This document shows positions 1 through 5,938 of a stretch of 9,039 nt of DNA, piece by piece; the stretch's first letter is position 1; each line of letters opens with the position of its first letter. Both the position numbers and the translations under genes were made by a program. Under the pieces are notes generated by a model that saw only the letters and a list, made by a program, of their open reading frames with translations, had not been told where the DNA came from and did not search any database. The stretch is from Azonexus sp. (GTDB taxonomy: Bacteria; Pseudomonadota; Gammaproteobacteria; Burkholderiales; Rhodocyclaceae), in NCBI GenBank assembly GCA_023150195.1, contig JAKLLI010000056.1:1-9039 (forward strand), given 5' to 3'.

Positions 1-26
1 CGCCGAATCCTTCCCAGTTCCTTCAT
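1..26 (-). CDS. Transposase N-terminus, partial at window edge
   Basis: A leftward frame starts at ATG (26-24) and reads MKELGRIR before the window ends. AGGAG at 40-36 lies 9 nt upstream. An in-frame ATG at 35-33 would add MIT, but it directly abuts the ribosome binding site, so 26 is preferred. The basic, short start and its position inside an IS end fit the N-terminus of an IstA-like or ISNCY-like transposase, probably leading into a DNA-binding helix-turn-helix. Only eight residues are visible, so the product is assigned by position in the element rather than by sequence. Confidence 0.45.
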
Positions 27-80
27 GGTGATCATCTCCTAAAATCCTGCTCAAAAAATGAGCGGACGAGTTAATCACCC

Positions 81-134
81 TGGTCAATTTTCAGCGCGCA
101 CTACCCCGCTTTTCTGGTCAGTTTTCAACGAGCG
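81..134. repeat. Two subterminal repeats of the IS end
   Basis: TGGTCAATTTTCAGCGCGCA (81-100) and TGGTCAGTTTTCAACGAGCG (115-134) share TGGTCA-TTTTCA and part of the following bases. They lie in the same orientation, 34 bp start to start. Such pairs near the tip are the usual transposase binding sites of IS21-type ends. The outer copy is followed within 6 bp by the presumed element tip at 140. Confidence 0.7.
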
Positions 135-203
135 TCAACAACCGATGATTTCGGCCAGTGCAGTGACGACGAAGAGACTCAATATCTTCAGGAACTCCAA
201 CAT
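135..203 (-). pseudogene. ynfA: YnfA/UPF0060 family membrane protein, 5' remnant cut by IS
   Basis: On the minus strand AAGGAG (215-210) stands 6 nt before ATG at 203, and the frame reads 22 residues containing VVTALAEIIGC before TGA at 137-135. The hydrophobic start followed by TALAEIIGC is the characteristic beginning of the YnfA (UPF0060) family, small inner-membrane proteins of roughly 105-110 residues with four membrane segments; homologues normally continue CYLPYLW. Here the native sequence ends after the Gly codon at 141-143. The last Cys codon (TGT) and the stop (TGA) are the first six bases of the IS tip. The gene is therefore broken after about 21 native codons and cannot make a functional protein unless the rest is expressed from beyond the IS. 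It was divergently oriented to the metal ATPase and so probably belonged to the same resistance cluster; its biochemical role is poorly known. Family recognition rests on this short stretch only. Confidence 0.7.
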
Positions 204-225
204 GCTTTTCTCCTTGAATCTTTTT

Positions 226-256
226 ATTCTAGCTGCTTGACCTTGTAGCGACTCAA
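226..256 (-). promoter_or_regulatory. Candidate leftward promoter for the ynfA-like gene
   Basis: On the minus strand TTGAGT (256-251) and TAGAAT (231-226) are separated by 19 bp and would start transcription near 219, just before the ribosome binding site at 215-210. The -35 box matches TTGACA in four of six positions and the -10 box matches TATAAT in five of six. The long spacer and its overlap with the MerR-type dyad suggest one regulator could act on both divergent promoters. This is a by-eye assignment. Confidence 0.4.
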
Positions 257-267
257 GGGTTTTTAAT
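237..267 (+). promoter_or_regulatory. MerR-type (CadR/PbrR/ZntR-like) operator-promoter of the ATPase gene
   Basis: TTGACC (237-242) and TTTAAT (262-267) are separated by 19 bp, longer than the usual 17 and the hallmark of promoters activated by MerR-family metal sensors through DNA untwisting. The spacer region carries an imperfect dyad from 240 to 260: outer arms ACC and GGT, inner arms AG (247-248) and CT (252-253), six of ten pairs matching. From memory, the CadR and PbrR operators have the same layout (TTGAC, TAG, CT, AGGGT, then a TT-rich -10 box). Transcription would start near 274, giving a short leader with AGGAG at 281-285. The match predicts induction of the ATPase gene by Pb, Cd or Zn. 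No MerR-family gene is in the window. Confidence 0.75.
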
Positions 268-291
268 GGCATCAACAAACAGGAGATGGCC

Positions 292-2532
292 ATGCCCCTT
301 CATGCCGAGAAGCAACAACCCAATGAGCCTGAACGCTGCGCGTGTTCAGGTGGCTGTGCGATGGATACGACCTCCATCCAGGATGCGCCGCCTGTCGCCG
401 TATCCAACACCTCAGGGCATTCGAGCGTTTTTCGGATTCCCGCCATGGACTGCCCGAACGAAGAAAACGATATTCGCAAGGCGCTCGCTGGTATCACGGG
501 AATTCGGTCGCTACGTTTTGAACTGGCTACCCGAACCTTGACCATCGATGGCGAGCAAGTCGCCCTGGAGAGCGGGTTACAGACCATCCGCCAGCTTGGC
601 TTTGAAGTGTTACCCATCGAGCATGAACAGAAGACCGAAGTGCCATCAGGCATCGGCGAGATCAGTAAAGCACTGATCGCCCTGGCATTGGCCATCGGGG
701 CCGAGGCTCTGGATTTTTTCGGACCCGATGCCCTGCCGTTCAAAGGCCTGGGTATGGCGTTGGCAGCGGCTGCTATCGCCTTCTCTGGATTCTCCACCTA
801 TCGTAAGGGACTGGTGGCATTGCGGCGCGGGCAGTTGAACATGAATGCGCTGATGGGTGTGGCCGTGACCGGCGCCTTCCTCATTGGCCAGTGGCCCGAG
901 GCGGCGATGGTCATGGCCTTGTATGCGATTGCCGAACTGATCGAGGCCCGCTCCGTGGATCGGGCGCGTAACGCCATCAAGGGCCTGCTCGATTTGACGC
1001 CGGAGACGGCGGAAGTGCGGCAGGCTGATGGGGCGTGGCTGGAAGTGCCGGCCGCAGAGGTAAAGCTGGAAGCCTGCGTTCGGGTCAAACCCGGCGCCAG
1101 GATACCGCTCGATGGTCAGGTGACGGCAGGAACCAGTGCGGTCAATCAGTCGCCGGTCACCGGCGAAAGCATCCCGATTGACAAGGTGGCCGGCGACCCG
1201 GTATTCGCCGGCACGATCAACGAAACCGGCATTCTGGAGTTCCGTGTGACGGCTGCTGCCGATAACACCACGCTGGCCCGCATCATCCACGCGGTCGAAC
1301 AGGCGCAGGGGACGCAAGCGCCAACCCAACGCTTCGTGGATCAGTTTGCCGCAATCTACACCCCGGCTGTGTTCTGCATCGCACTTGCCGTGGCCGTTTT
1401 GACCCCCTGGCTCCTCGGCTGGACCTGGACGCAAGCGCTCTACAAAGCCCTGGTGCTGCTGGTCATCGCTTGCCCTTGCGCGCTGGTGCTCGCCACGCCG
1501 GTGACGGTCGTCAGCGGACTGGCCGCAGCGGCCCGACGCGGCATCCTGATCAAGGGTGGTGTCTATCTCGAAGAGGCCCGAAAACTGCGGGTCATTGCCC
1601 TCGACAAGACCGGTACCATTACCGAAGGCAAACCCCGTCTGGTCGCCACAGAACTGCTTCCTTCGACGATCCCCGAATCCCAGGTGCTTGCCTGGGCGGC
1701 CAGCCTGGCAGGGCACTCGGACCATCCGGTCTCCAAAGCGATTGTGACCGGTCTCAAGCTTCCGGAGAACGGCTTGACCGATTTTGTCGCACTCGCCGGA
1801 CGAGGTGTTGAAGCTCGAACGGATGGCCAACGCCTCGTCCTCGGAAACCATCGCCTGATTGAGGAGCGTAACCTGTGCAGCGCCGAAATCGAGGTTCGCC
1901 TTCAGGTGCACGAGACGCAAGGCCGGACGATCACCATGCTGGCGTCGGCACAGCAGGTGCTGGCGATTTTTGCGGTGGCGGACACCATCAAGGAAAGCTC
2001 ACGGGAGGCGGTGGCCGAACTGCATCGTCTCGGTGTCGTCTCGGTCATGCTGACCGGCGACAACGTGGCGACGGCCGCGAGCATCGCCAAGGAAGCCGGC
2101 ATCGATGACGCCCGGGGCAATCTTCTCCCAGAGGACAAACTGGCGGCCATCGAAGATTTGCAGGCTCGCTATGGCCCGACCGCGATGACCGGCGACGGCA
2201 TCAACGACGCGCCGGCCCTGGCCCGCGCTGACATCGGCGTGGCCATGGGTGCCGCCGGTACTGACATGGCGATGGAAGCCGCCGACGTGGTCATCATGAA
2301 CGACGACCTGCGTCGTATTCCCGAGACCATTCGCCTCTCCCGGCGCACCCATGCGGTGCTCTGGCAAAATATCGGGCTGGCCCTGGGGATCAAGGCGATC
2401 TTTCTGGGACTGGCCGTTTTCGGCAATGCGACCATGTGGATGGCGGTCTTCGCCGACATGGGCGCGAGTCTGCTGGTGGTGGGCAACGGTGTGCGCATCT
2501 TGCGGTGGACTTCCGGAAATGATTTTCGCTGA
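292..2532 (+). CDS. cadA: P1B-type metal-exporting ATPase (Zn/Cd/Pb type, CadA/ZntA/PbrA-like)
   Basis: This 746-residue inner-membrane pump uses ATP to move soft divalent cations (Zn, Cd, Pb) from cytoplasm to periplasm. In order: a short Cys cluster (C16, C18, C22); an HMA-like domain around C54 with MDCPNEE, in which the second Cys of the usual CxxC is replaced by acidic residues; membrane segments from about residue 125; the actuator motif TGES (290-293); the metal-binding CPC (394-396); the phosphorylated Asp in DKTGT (D438); the HP motif (478-479); TGDGIND (633-639); and K701 with D722 and G724 in the last two membrane segments. CPC plus that C-terminal K and DxG is the signature of the Zn/Cd/Pb subgroup (P1B-2), not the Cu subgroup. 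Start: AGGAG at 281-285 is 6 nt from ATG 292; the in-frame ATG at 286 abuts the site directly and is less likely. The gene follows a MerR-type promoter and ends 13 nt before czcI. Which of Zn, Cd or Pb is the main substrate cannot be told from the sequence. Confidence 0.95.
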   Translation: MPLHAEKQQPNEPERCACSGGCAMDTTSIQDAPPVAVSNTSGHSSVFRIPAMDCPNEENDIRKALAGITGIRSLRFELATRTLTIDGEQVALESGLQTIRQLGFEVLPIEHEQKTEVPSGIGEISKALIALALAIGAEALDFFGPDALPFKGLGMALAAAAIAFSGFSTYRKGLVALRRGQLNMNALMGVAVTGAFLIGQWPEAAMVMALYAIAELIEARSVDRARNAIKGLLDLTPETAEVRQADGAWLEVPAAEVKLEACVRVKPGARIPLDGQVTAGTSAVNQSPVTGESIPIDKVAGDPVFAGTINETGILEFRVTAAADNTTLARIIHAVEQAQGTQAPTQRFVDQFAAIYTPAVFCIALAVAVLTPWLLGWTWTQALYKALVLLVIACPCALVLATPVTVVSGLAAAARRGILIKGGVYLEEARKLRVIALDKTGTITEGKPRLVATELLPSTIPESQVLAWAASLAGHSDHPVSKAIVTGLKLPENGLTDFVALAGRGVEARTDGQRLVLGNHRLIEERNLCSAEIEVRLQVHETQGRTITMLASAQQVLAIFAVADTIKESSREAVAELHRLGVVSVMLTGDNVATAASIAKEAGIDDARGNLLPEDKLAAIEDLQARYGPTAMTGDGINDAPALARADIGVAMGAAGTDMAMEAADVVIMNDDLRRIPETIRLSRRTHAVLWQNIGLALGIKAIFLGLAVFGNATMWMAVFADMGASLLVVGNGVRILRWTSGNDFR

Positions 2533-2538
2533 TACAAT
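2530..2538 (+). promoter_or_regulatory. Possible extended -10 promoter giving a leaderless czcI transcript
   Basis: TGATACAAT combines an extended -10 TG with TACAAT (five of six to TATAAT) and overlaps the TGA stop of the ATPase gene. Initiation 7 nt downstream would fall at or next to the czcI ATG (2546). No ribosome binding site precedes that ATG, which fits a leaderless message. There is no convincing -35 box: the nearest candidate, TGGACT at 2506-2511, has a 21-bp spacer. Confidence 0.35.
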
Positions 2539-2545
2539 CCGGCCC

Positions 2546-2902
2546 ATGCGTCGCTGGCTATCTATCCTTCTTCTCGTTTTTCTGCCGTTCCAGTTCTCCT
2601 GGGCGGCGGTGGCCGGCTATTGCCAGCACGAGACCGGGGCCGCCGCGCAGCACTTCGGCCATCACGATCACCAGCATCAGGCCGCTGGCGATCAAGAGGG
2701 TGCACCGGATGCCAAAGCTCTGGGCGGAGGCATCGACGGCGATTGCGTCGCCTGTCATGCGAGTTGTGATGCGGCGATTTTTAGCATGGCTTCCTTGCCG
2801 GCTTCAAGCAGCGCGTCCTTTGCGATTCCCTGGCTACCGGGAAATCTGACCGCGCCGCCTCTCGCTCATCCCGAACGCCCCAACTGGTCCGTCCTCGCCT
2901 AA
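2546..2902 (+). CDS. czcI: CzcI-like small periplasmic metal-resistance protein
   Basis: This 118-residue secreted protein begins MRRWLSILLLVFLPFQFSWA, a classic signal peptide with likely cleavage after A20. The mature part has YCQHE (25-29), a His-rich run HFGHHDHQHQ (36-45) and a Cys/His cluster DCVACHASC (66-74), all plausible metal ligands. CzcI proteins, found just upstream of czcC in czc operons of Cupriavidus and relatives, share the signal peptide style and the YCQHE and CxxCHxxC-type motifs; they are thought to modulate or sense periplasmic metal, but their mechanism is not established. The gene lies between the ATPase (13-nt gap) and czcC (134-nt gap). The frame is open upstream to 2351 inside the ATPase gene, but the signal peptide fixes the start at 2546. 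No Shine-Dalgarno sequence precedes it, so translation is either leaderless or coupled to the ATPase stop. Confidence 0.8.
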   Translation: MRRWLSILLLVFLPFQFSWAAVAGYCQHETGAAAQHFGHHDHQHQAAGDQEGAPDAKALGGGIDGDCVACHASCDAAIFSMASLPASSSASFAIPWLPGNLTAPPLAHPERPNWSVLA

Positions 2903-3036
2903 TCGGCGGGGTGGATAGCACTTTTCTGCGCTTCTCCCTTGCGACTGTGGTGGACTGATCCGCCCTGACGCATTGCGACGTTTCCCGGTCGCACCTCGCC
3001 GATTCCCTGTGTGTCTTTTAATCACTGGAGAATCGG
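2903..3036 (+). other. czcI-czcC intergenic gap with a short dyad
   Basis: The gap contains no recognisable gene. TGCGAC (2974-2979) and GTCGCA (2988-2993) form a perfect 6-bp dyad around an 8-nt loop, with no T-run after it, so it is not a standard terminator. GGAG at 3027-3030 serves czcC. No convincing promoter is visible, although TTTAAT occurs at 3017-3022 without a -35 partner. Confidence 0.3.
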
Positions 3037-4335
3037 ATGTCTCGAAGCAAATCAGTTTCACGAACCACCTCTTTACCGGCCCGCGTACTCGTGGCCGGAC
3101 TGTACTCGTTCGCTGCGCTAGCGACCGGCAACCTCTGGGCGCAAACAACGTCAGCCCCCACCGGCGCCGCGATTACCTTGCCGCAAGCCTTTGCTGCCGC
3201 TTGGGCACGACAACCCGAGGCGCAATCCCTCGATCTGCGGCGAGACGCCGCCGAAGCGCGCCGGCAGGTTGCCGGCAGTTGGACGGCCCAGCCACCTTCG
3301 CTGGACCTGTCCGGCAAGACTGACCAACTGAGCAAGAATCAAGGCAGCCGCGAATACGCGGCCGGCGTCGCCTTGCCCCTGTGGCTGCCCGGCGAACGCT
3401 CCCGTCAGGGGGCCTTGGCCGACGCCGAATCAAAGGCCGTGGATAGCCGGGTGACGGCCGCGCAACTGCGCACTGCCGCCGTCGTGCGTGATGCCTGGTG
3501 GAACTGGCAGCGGGCACGCGGCGAACAGTCGCTGGCCCGCGAGCGCCTGGTCAGCGCACAAAAACTGGCAGAAGATGTCCGCCGCCGAACCAAGGCCGGT
3601 GACCTGGCCCGCTCGGACCAGCATCAGGCCGATGGTGCGGCTGCCAGCGCCGAGGTAACGCTGGCCGAAAGCGCCAGCCTGCTGGCCGCAGCCACTCAGC
3701 AACTGCGCGCCTTGATCGGCAAGCTGCCGGACGAGAAAGCAGCCGACGGACCTGAAACCCCGCCGGCGGTGCCGGCCGACTTCACCGCCCTGGATGCGAC
3801 CCACCCGGCGGTCGTCGAACTGTTCGACCGGGCCGAAGTCGCTCGTCGCAGTGCCGATCTGGCCAGCGTGCAGACCAGGAACAATCCAGAACTGTTGTTG
3901 GCCACCACCCGCGAGCGGGGCGCTTTCGGCGACGACTATCAGCAGACCGTCACGCTCGGCGTCCGCATCCCGTTTGGTTCGGATAGCCGCAATCGCGCCA
4001 AACTCGGCCTGGCCCGCGCCGAAGCCCTCGAAACCGAGGGGCAACTTCGCCTCGAACGCGAGCGCCTGGCGGCCGATCTGGAAGCGGCGCGGGTGCGCGT
4101 CGAATCGGGTCGGAAGCAACTGGCGGCCGCCGAGAAACGCGCCCAACTGGCGCGAGAGTCGCGGAGTTTCTTCGAGAAGTCCTTCCGTCTGGGCGAAAGC
4201 GACCTGCCGACCCGCCTGCGTATCGAACTCGAAGCCGTCGAAGCCGAACGGCAAAGCACTCGCGCCCGGATTGAGCTGGCCGCTGCGATCTCCGCCTTGC
4301 GTCAGGCCCTGGGCCTGCTCCCCGAACAAAAATGA
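3037..4335 (+). CDS. czcC: CzcC-type outer-membrane channel (TolC family) of a metal RND pump
   Basis: This 432-residue protein is the outer-membrane factor that forms the exit duct of a tripartite cation efflux complex. A signal peptide runs to about A35 (LWA before QTT). The mature chain shows the two tandem OEP repeats of the family, roughly residues 46-230 and 250-430. Each has a short strand region (GVALPLWLPGE; TLGVRIPFGSDSRNRA) followed by long helices rich in Ala, Glu, Arg and Leu that build the periplasmic barrel. The length agrees with CzcC/CusC-type proteins. No lipobox Cys follows the signal peptide, unlike CusC and OprM. The start is set by GGAG at 3027-3030, 6 nt before ATG. The stop overlaps an upstream ATG of the next gene (ATGA at 4332-4335), pointing to a single message with the pump genes. 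Substrate specificity does not reside in this component. Confidence 0.92.
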   Translation: MSRSKSVSRTTSLPARVLVAGLYSFAALATGNLWAQTTSAPTGAAITLPQAFAAAWARQPEAQSLDLRRDAAEARRQVAGSWTAQPPSLDLSGKTDQLSKNQGSREYAAGVALPLWLPGERSRQGALADAESKAVDSRVTAAQLRTAAVVRDAWWNWQRARGEQSLARERLVSAQKLAEDVRRRTKAGDLARSDQHQADGAAASAEVTLAESASLLAAATQQLRALIGKLPDEKAADGPETPPAVPADFTALDATHPAVVELFDRAEVARRSADLASVQTRNNPELLLATTRERGAFGDDYQQTVTLGVRIPFGSDSRNRAKLGLARAEALETEGQLRLERERLAADLEAARVRVESGRKQLAAAEKRAQLARESRSFFEKSFRLGESDLPTRLRIELEAVEAERQSTRARIELAAAISALRQALGLLPEQK

Positions 4336-4346
4336 GGAACCCGAAC

Positions 4347-4907
4347 ATGAGAACAACAAACACGCTGGCCGCTGTGGGATGGGCCGCCTTAATCGCCTTG
4401 GTGGCATCTTCGGCCTGGGCCGGTGACGGGCACGACCATGGCGAGGCGCCTGCTTCATCCGCCGGTCCGGCCGCGCCACGTTTTGCGGCAACGTCCGAAA
4501 CCTTTGAACTGGTCGGCGTCGTCAATGGCAAGCAACTGACGCTCTATCTCGACCGCTATGCCGACGGCAGCCCGGTCAAGGACGCCAAGCTCGAACTGGA
4601 ACTGGGTGGCGTCAAAGTCCCCGTCGAACCGCATGCCGAGGGTGAGTTCGAGGCGACGCTGGCGCAGGAACTCAAACCGGGGGTCGTATCGGTTGCGGCG
4701 ACCGTCATTGCCGGCGAGGAAACCGACTTGCTGGCCGGTGAACTCGACATGCACGAGGAGGCGCATGCCGAAACGACCGCCCACACCCATGGCTGGAAGG
4801 AATACGCCTTGTGGGCCGGTATCGCCGGCGGGGCCCTGTTTGTTCTAGCCGCTTTGTTGCGCCGCCTGCACGCTTCCCGTAAACCGCATTTCGGAGGTGC
4901 CGCATGA
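4347..4907 (+). CDS. Uncharacterised His-rich, membrane-anchored periplasmic accessory protein
   Basis: This 186-residue protein has a signal peptide cleaved after about A25 and a mature N-terminus GDGHDHGEAP. A strand-rich middle part (about residues 40-130, with LVGVVNGKQLTLYLDR and LELELGGVKVPVEP) looks like an Ig-type sandwich. A second His/acid segment (H136, H140, H146, H148) follows, then one membrane segment (about 150-175) and a basic tail that would place the body in the periplasm. I know of no assigned function; similar proteins occur between czcC and czcB in other efflux operons (memory, not searched). Context and the His clusters suggest metal binding or delivery to the adaptor or pump. 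Start choice: GAGGAA at 4335-4340 is 6 nt before ATG 4347, and the signal peptide begins there; the in-frame ATG at 4332 lies upstream of that site and overlaps the czcC stop. Its own stop overlaps the czcB start (ATGA, 4904-4907). Confidence 0.75.
   Translation: MRTTNTLAAVGWAALIALVASSAWAGDGHDHGEAPASSAGPAAPRFAATSETFELVGVVNGKQLTLYLDRYADGSPVKDAKLELELGGVKVPVEPHAEGEFEATLAQELKPGVVSVAATVIAGEETDLLAGELDMHEEAHAETTAHTHGWKEYALWAGIAGGALFVLAALLRRLHASRKPHFGGAA
4422..4442 (+). repeat. Coding repeat for GDGHDHG, partner at 4973-4993
   Basis: These 21 bases encode the mature N-terminal GDGHDHG of the accessory protein. The partner at 4973-4993 encodes the same seven residues at the same place (just after signal peptidase cleavage) in the adaptor. 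The copies match at 18 of 21 bases, and all three differences are silent third-codon changes. The similarity continues loosely into E/D-A-P and Ala-rich sequence. Confidence 0.8.
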
Positions 4908-5926
4908 AGCCCCGTCTGTTATTGAGCGTCCTTTGCCTATCCTTCTTGTTTTCTTCAACTCTGGTGCTGGCCGGTGACGGCCATGACCACGGCGACGCCC
5001 CGCCCGCTGCCAGCGGCAACGGCCCCAAGCGCCAGCCGGACGGCAGTGTCTTCCTGCCCAAACCGGCGCAACGCCAGATTGGTGTTCGCACCCTTCTGGT
5101 GGAGCTAGGCGAACTGCCCCGCACCCATGAACTGGCCGGCAAGGTGGTCATGGACCCGAACGCCGGCGGCAAAGTGCAGGCCATCGTCGCCGGTCGTGTC
5201 ACGCCGGGACCACGCGGTCTGCCGCTGCCCGGCCAGCATGTCAAGAAAGGAGAGGTGCTGGCTTACGTGACGCCGGAGGTCGGCGGCAATAGCCGCTCGC
5301 TGGCGGAAAGCCGCCTGCGCCGCCTACGCGAACTGTCCGACACCGTACCGCGCAAGGTCATCGAGGAAGCAGAAGCCGCCGTCGCCAACGAACAACTGGT
5401 GGCGCCGGTCAGCGGCGTCATCGCGTCGGCCAACGTCGTTTCCGGTCAGGTGCTCGAAGCCCGCGAGACCCTGTTCGAGATCGTCAATCCGGAACGCATG
5501 CTGATCGAGGCGCTGGCTTTCGATATGGCCGTCGCCAGCGATGTGGCCGGGGCCTTTGTCGCCGTCGGTGAGCAGAAGCTGCCGCTGCGCCTGGTCGGCG
5601 TCGCCCGCAGCCTGCGCGAGCAGGCCCTGCCGCTGACCTTCCGGGGTGAAGGCGGCGCTTTGGCGGCGTTGGCCGTCGGCCAGCCGGTTCGGGTCTTCGT
5701 GCAGACGCGCAGCACGGTGCCGGGCATCCGCGTGCCGATGGCGGCGCTGATGAAGAACCCTGCGAACCAGAGCATCGTCTGGATCAAGACGGCGCCGGAA
5801 CGCTTTGAGCCGCGCACAGTAACCGCCGAGCCGCTGGACGGCACCCACGTGGCGGTGACCAGCGGTCTGAAAGCCGGGGACCGGGTTGCCGTCCGCGCGG
5901 CCACTCTGATTAACCAGATACGCTGA
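4904..5926 (+). CDS. czcB: CzcB-type periplasmic adaptor (membrane fusion protein) with short hairpin
   Basis: This 340-residue periplasmic adaptor would link the RND pump to the CzcC channel. The signal peptide is cleaved after about A23, leaving GDGHDHGD with two His near the N-terminus. Then come the first half of the lipoyl-like domain (about 80-125, with AIVAGRVTP and GQHVKKGEVLAYVTPE), a helical hairpin of only about 35 residues (130-164, turn near TVPRK), the second lipoyl half (LVAPVSGVIASANVVSGQVL, 165-184), a beta-barrel (about 195-270) and a membrane-proximal domain ending in GLKAGDRVAVRAATLINQIR. There is no lipobox Cys, so it is probably soluble or held by the complex. The hairpin is shorter than I recall for related adaptors, by a similar amount on each arm. 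The start has GGAGG at 4893-4897, 6 nt upstream, and overlaps the preceding stop as ATGA. The RND gene follows after 12 nt. Confidence 0.92.
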   Translation: MKPRLLLSVLCLSFLFSSTLVLAGDGHDHGDAPPAASGNGPKRQPDGSVFLPKPAQRQIGVRTLLVELGELPRTHELAGKVVMDPNAGGKVQAIVAGRVTPGPRGLPLPGQHVKKGEVLAYVTPEVGGNSRSLAESRLRRLRELSDTVPRKVIEEAEAAVANEQLVAPVSGVIASANVVSGQVLEARETLFEIVNPERMLIEALAFDMAVASDVAGAFVAVGEQKLPLRLVGVARSLREQALPLTFRGEGGALAALAVGQPVRVFVQTRSTVPGIRVPMAALMKNPANQSIVWIKTAPERFEPRTVTAEPLDGTHVAVTSGLKAGDRVAVRAATLINQIR

Positions 5927-5938
5927 GCGGAGCCAAGC

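Larger units (their letters stand above)
1..140 (-). mobile_element. Insertion sequence, one end only (IS21-like or ISNCY-like)
   Basis: Read on the minus strand, the element begins at position 140 with TGTTGACGCTCGTTGAAAAC and runs leftward out of the window. It has two similar subterminal repeats and then, about 114 bases in, a transposase-like start codon with a ribosome binding site. A 5'-TG terminus with repeated internal copies of the end sequence is typical of IS21-family elements. The first transposase residues also resemble helix-turn-helix transposases of the ISNCY/IS1202 type, so the family is not settled. The boundary at 140/141 is supported independently: on its right the reading frame of a YnfA-like gene is intact, and on its left that similarity stops. 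The other end and any target-site duplication lie outside the window. Confidence 0.65.

Noticed and set aside
1..26. Divergent MerR-family regulator at the left edge
   Set aside because: The visible residues MKELGRIR do not match the usual MerR start (IGELA followed by a helix-turn-helix), and the surrounding DNA is an IS end.
58..240. Rightward 60-codon frame before the ATPase
   Set aside because: It runs through the IS end, the reverse complement of the ynfA-like start and the promoter, lacks a ribosome binding site, and resembles nothing known.
286..291. ATG at 286 as the ATPase start
   Set aside because: It directly abuts AGGAG (281-285); ATG 292 has a normal 6-nt spacing. The difference is only two residues.
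646..1920. Long minus-strand open frame (424 codons) inside the ATPase gene
   Set aside because: It lies opposite a gene with every P-type ATPase motif, its translation shows no family pattern, and long antisense frames are expected at this GC content.
2974..2993. Terminator between czcI and czcC
   Set aside because: The stem is only 6 bp, is not GC-dense, and has no T-run after it.
4332..4346. ATG at 4332 as the start of the accessory protein
   Set aside because: GAGGAA at 4335-4340 lies inside that extension and is spaced correctly for ATG 4347, where the signal peptide begins.
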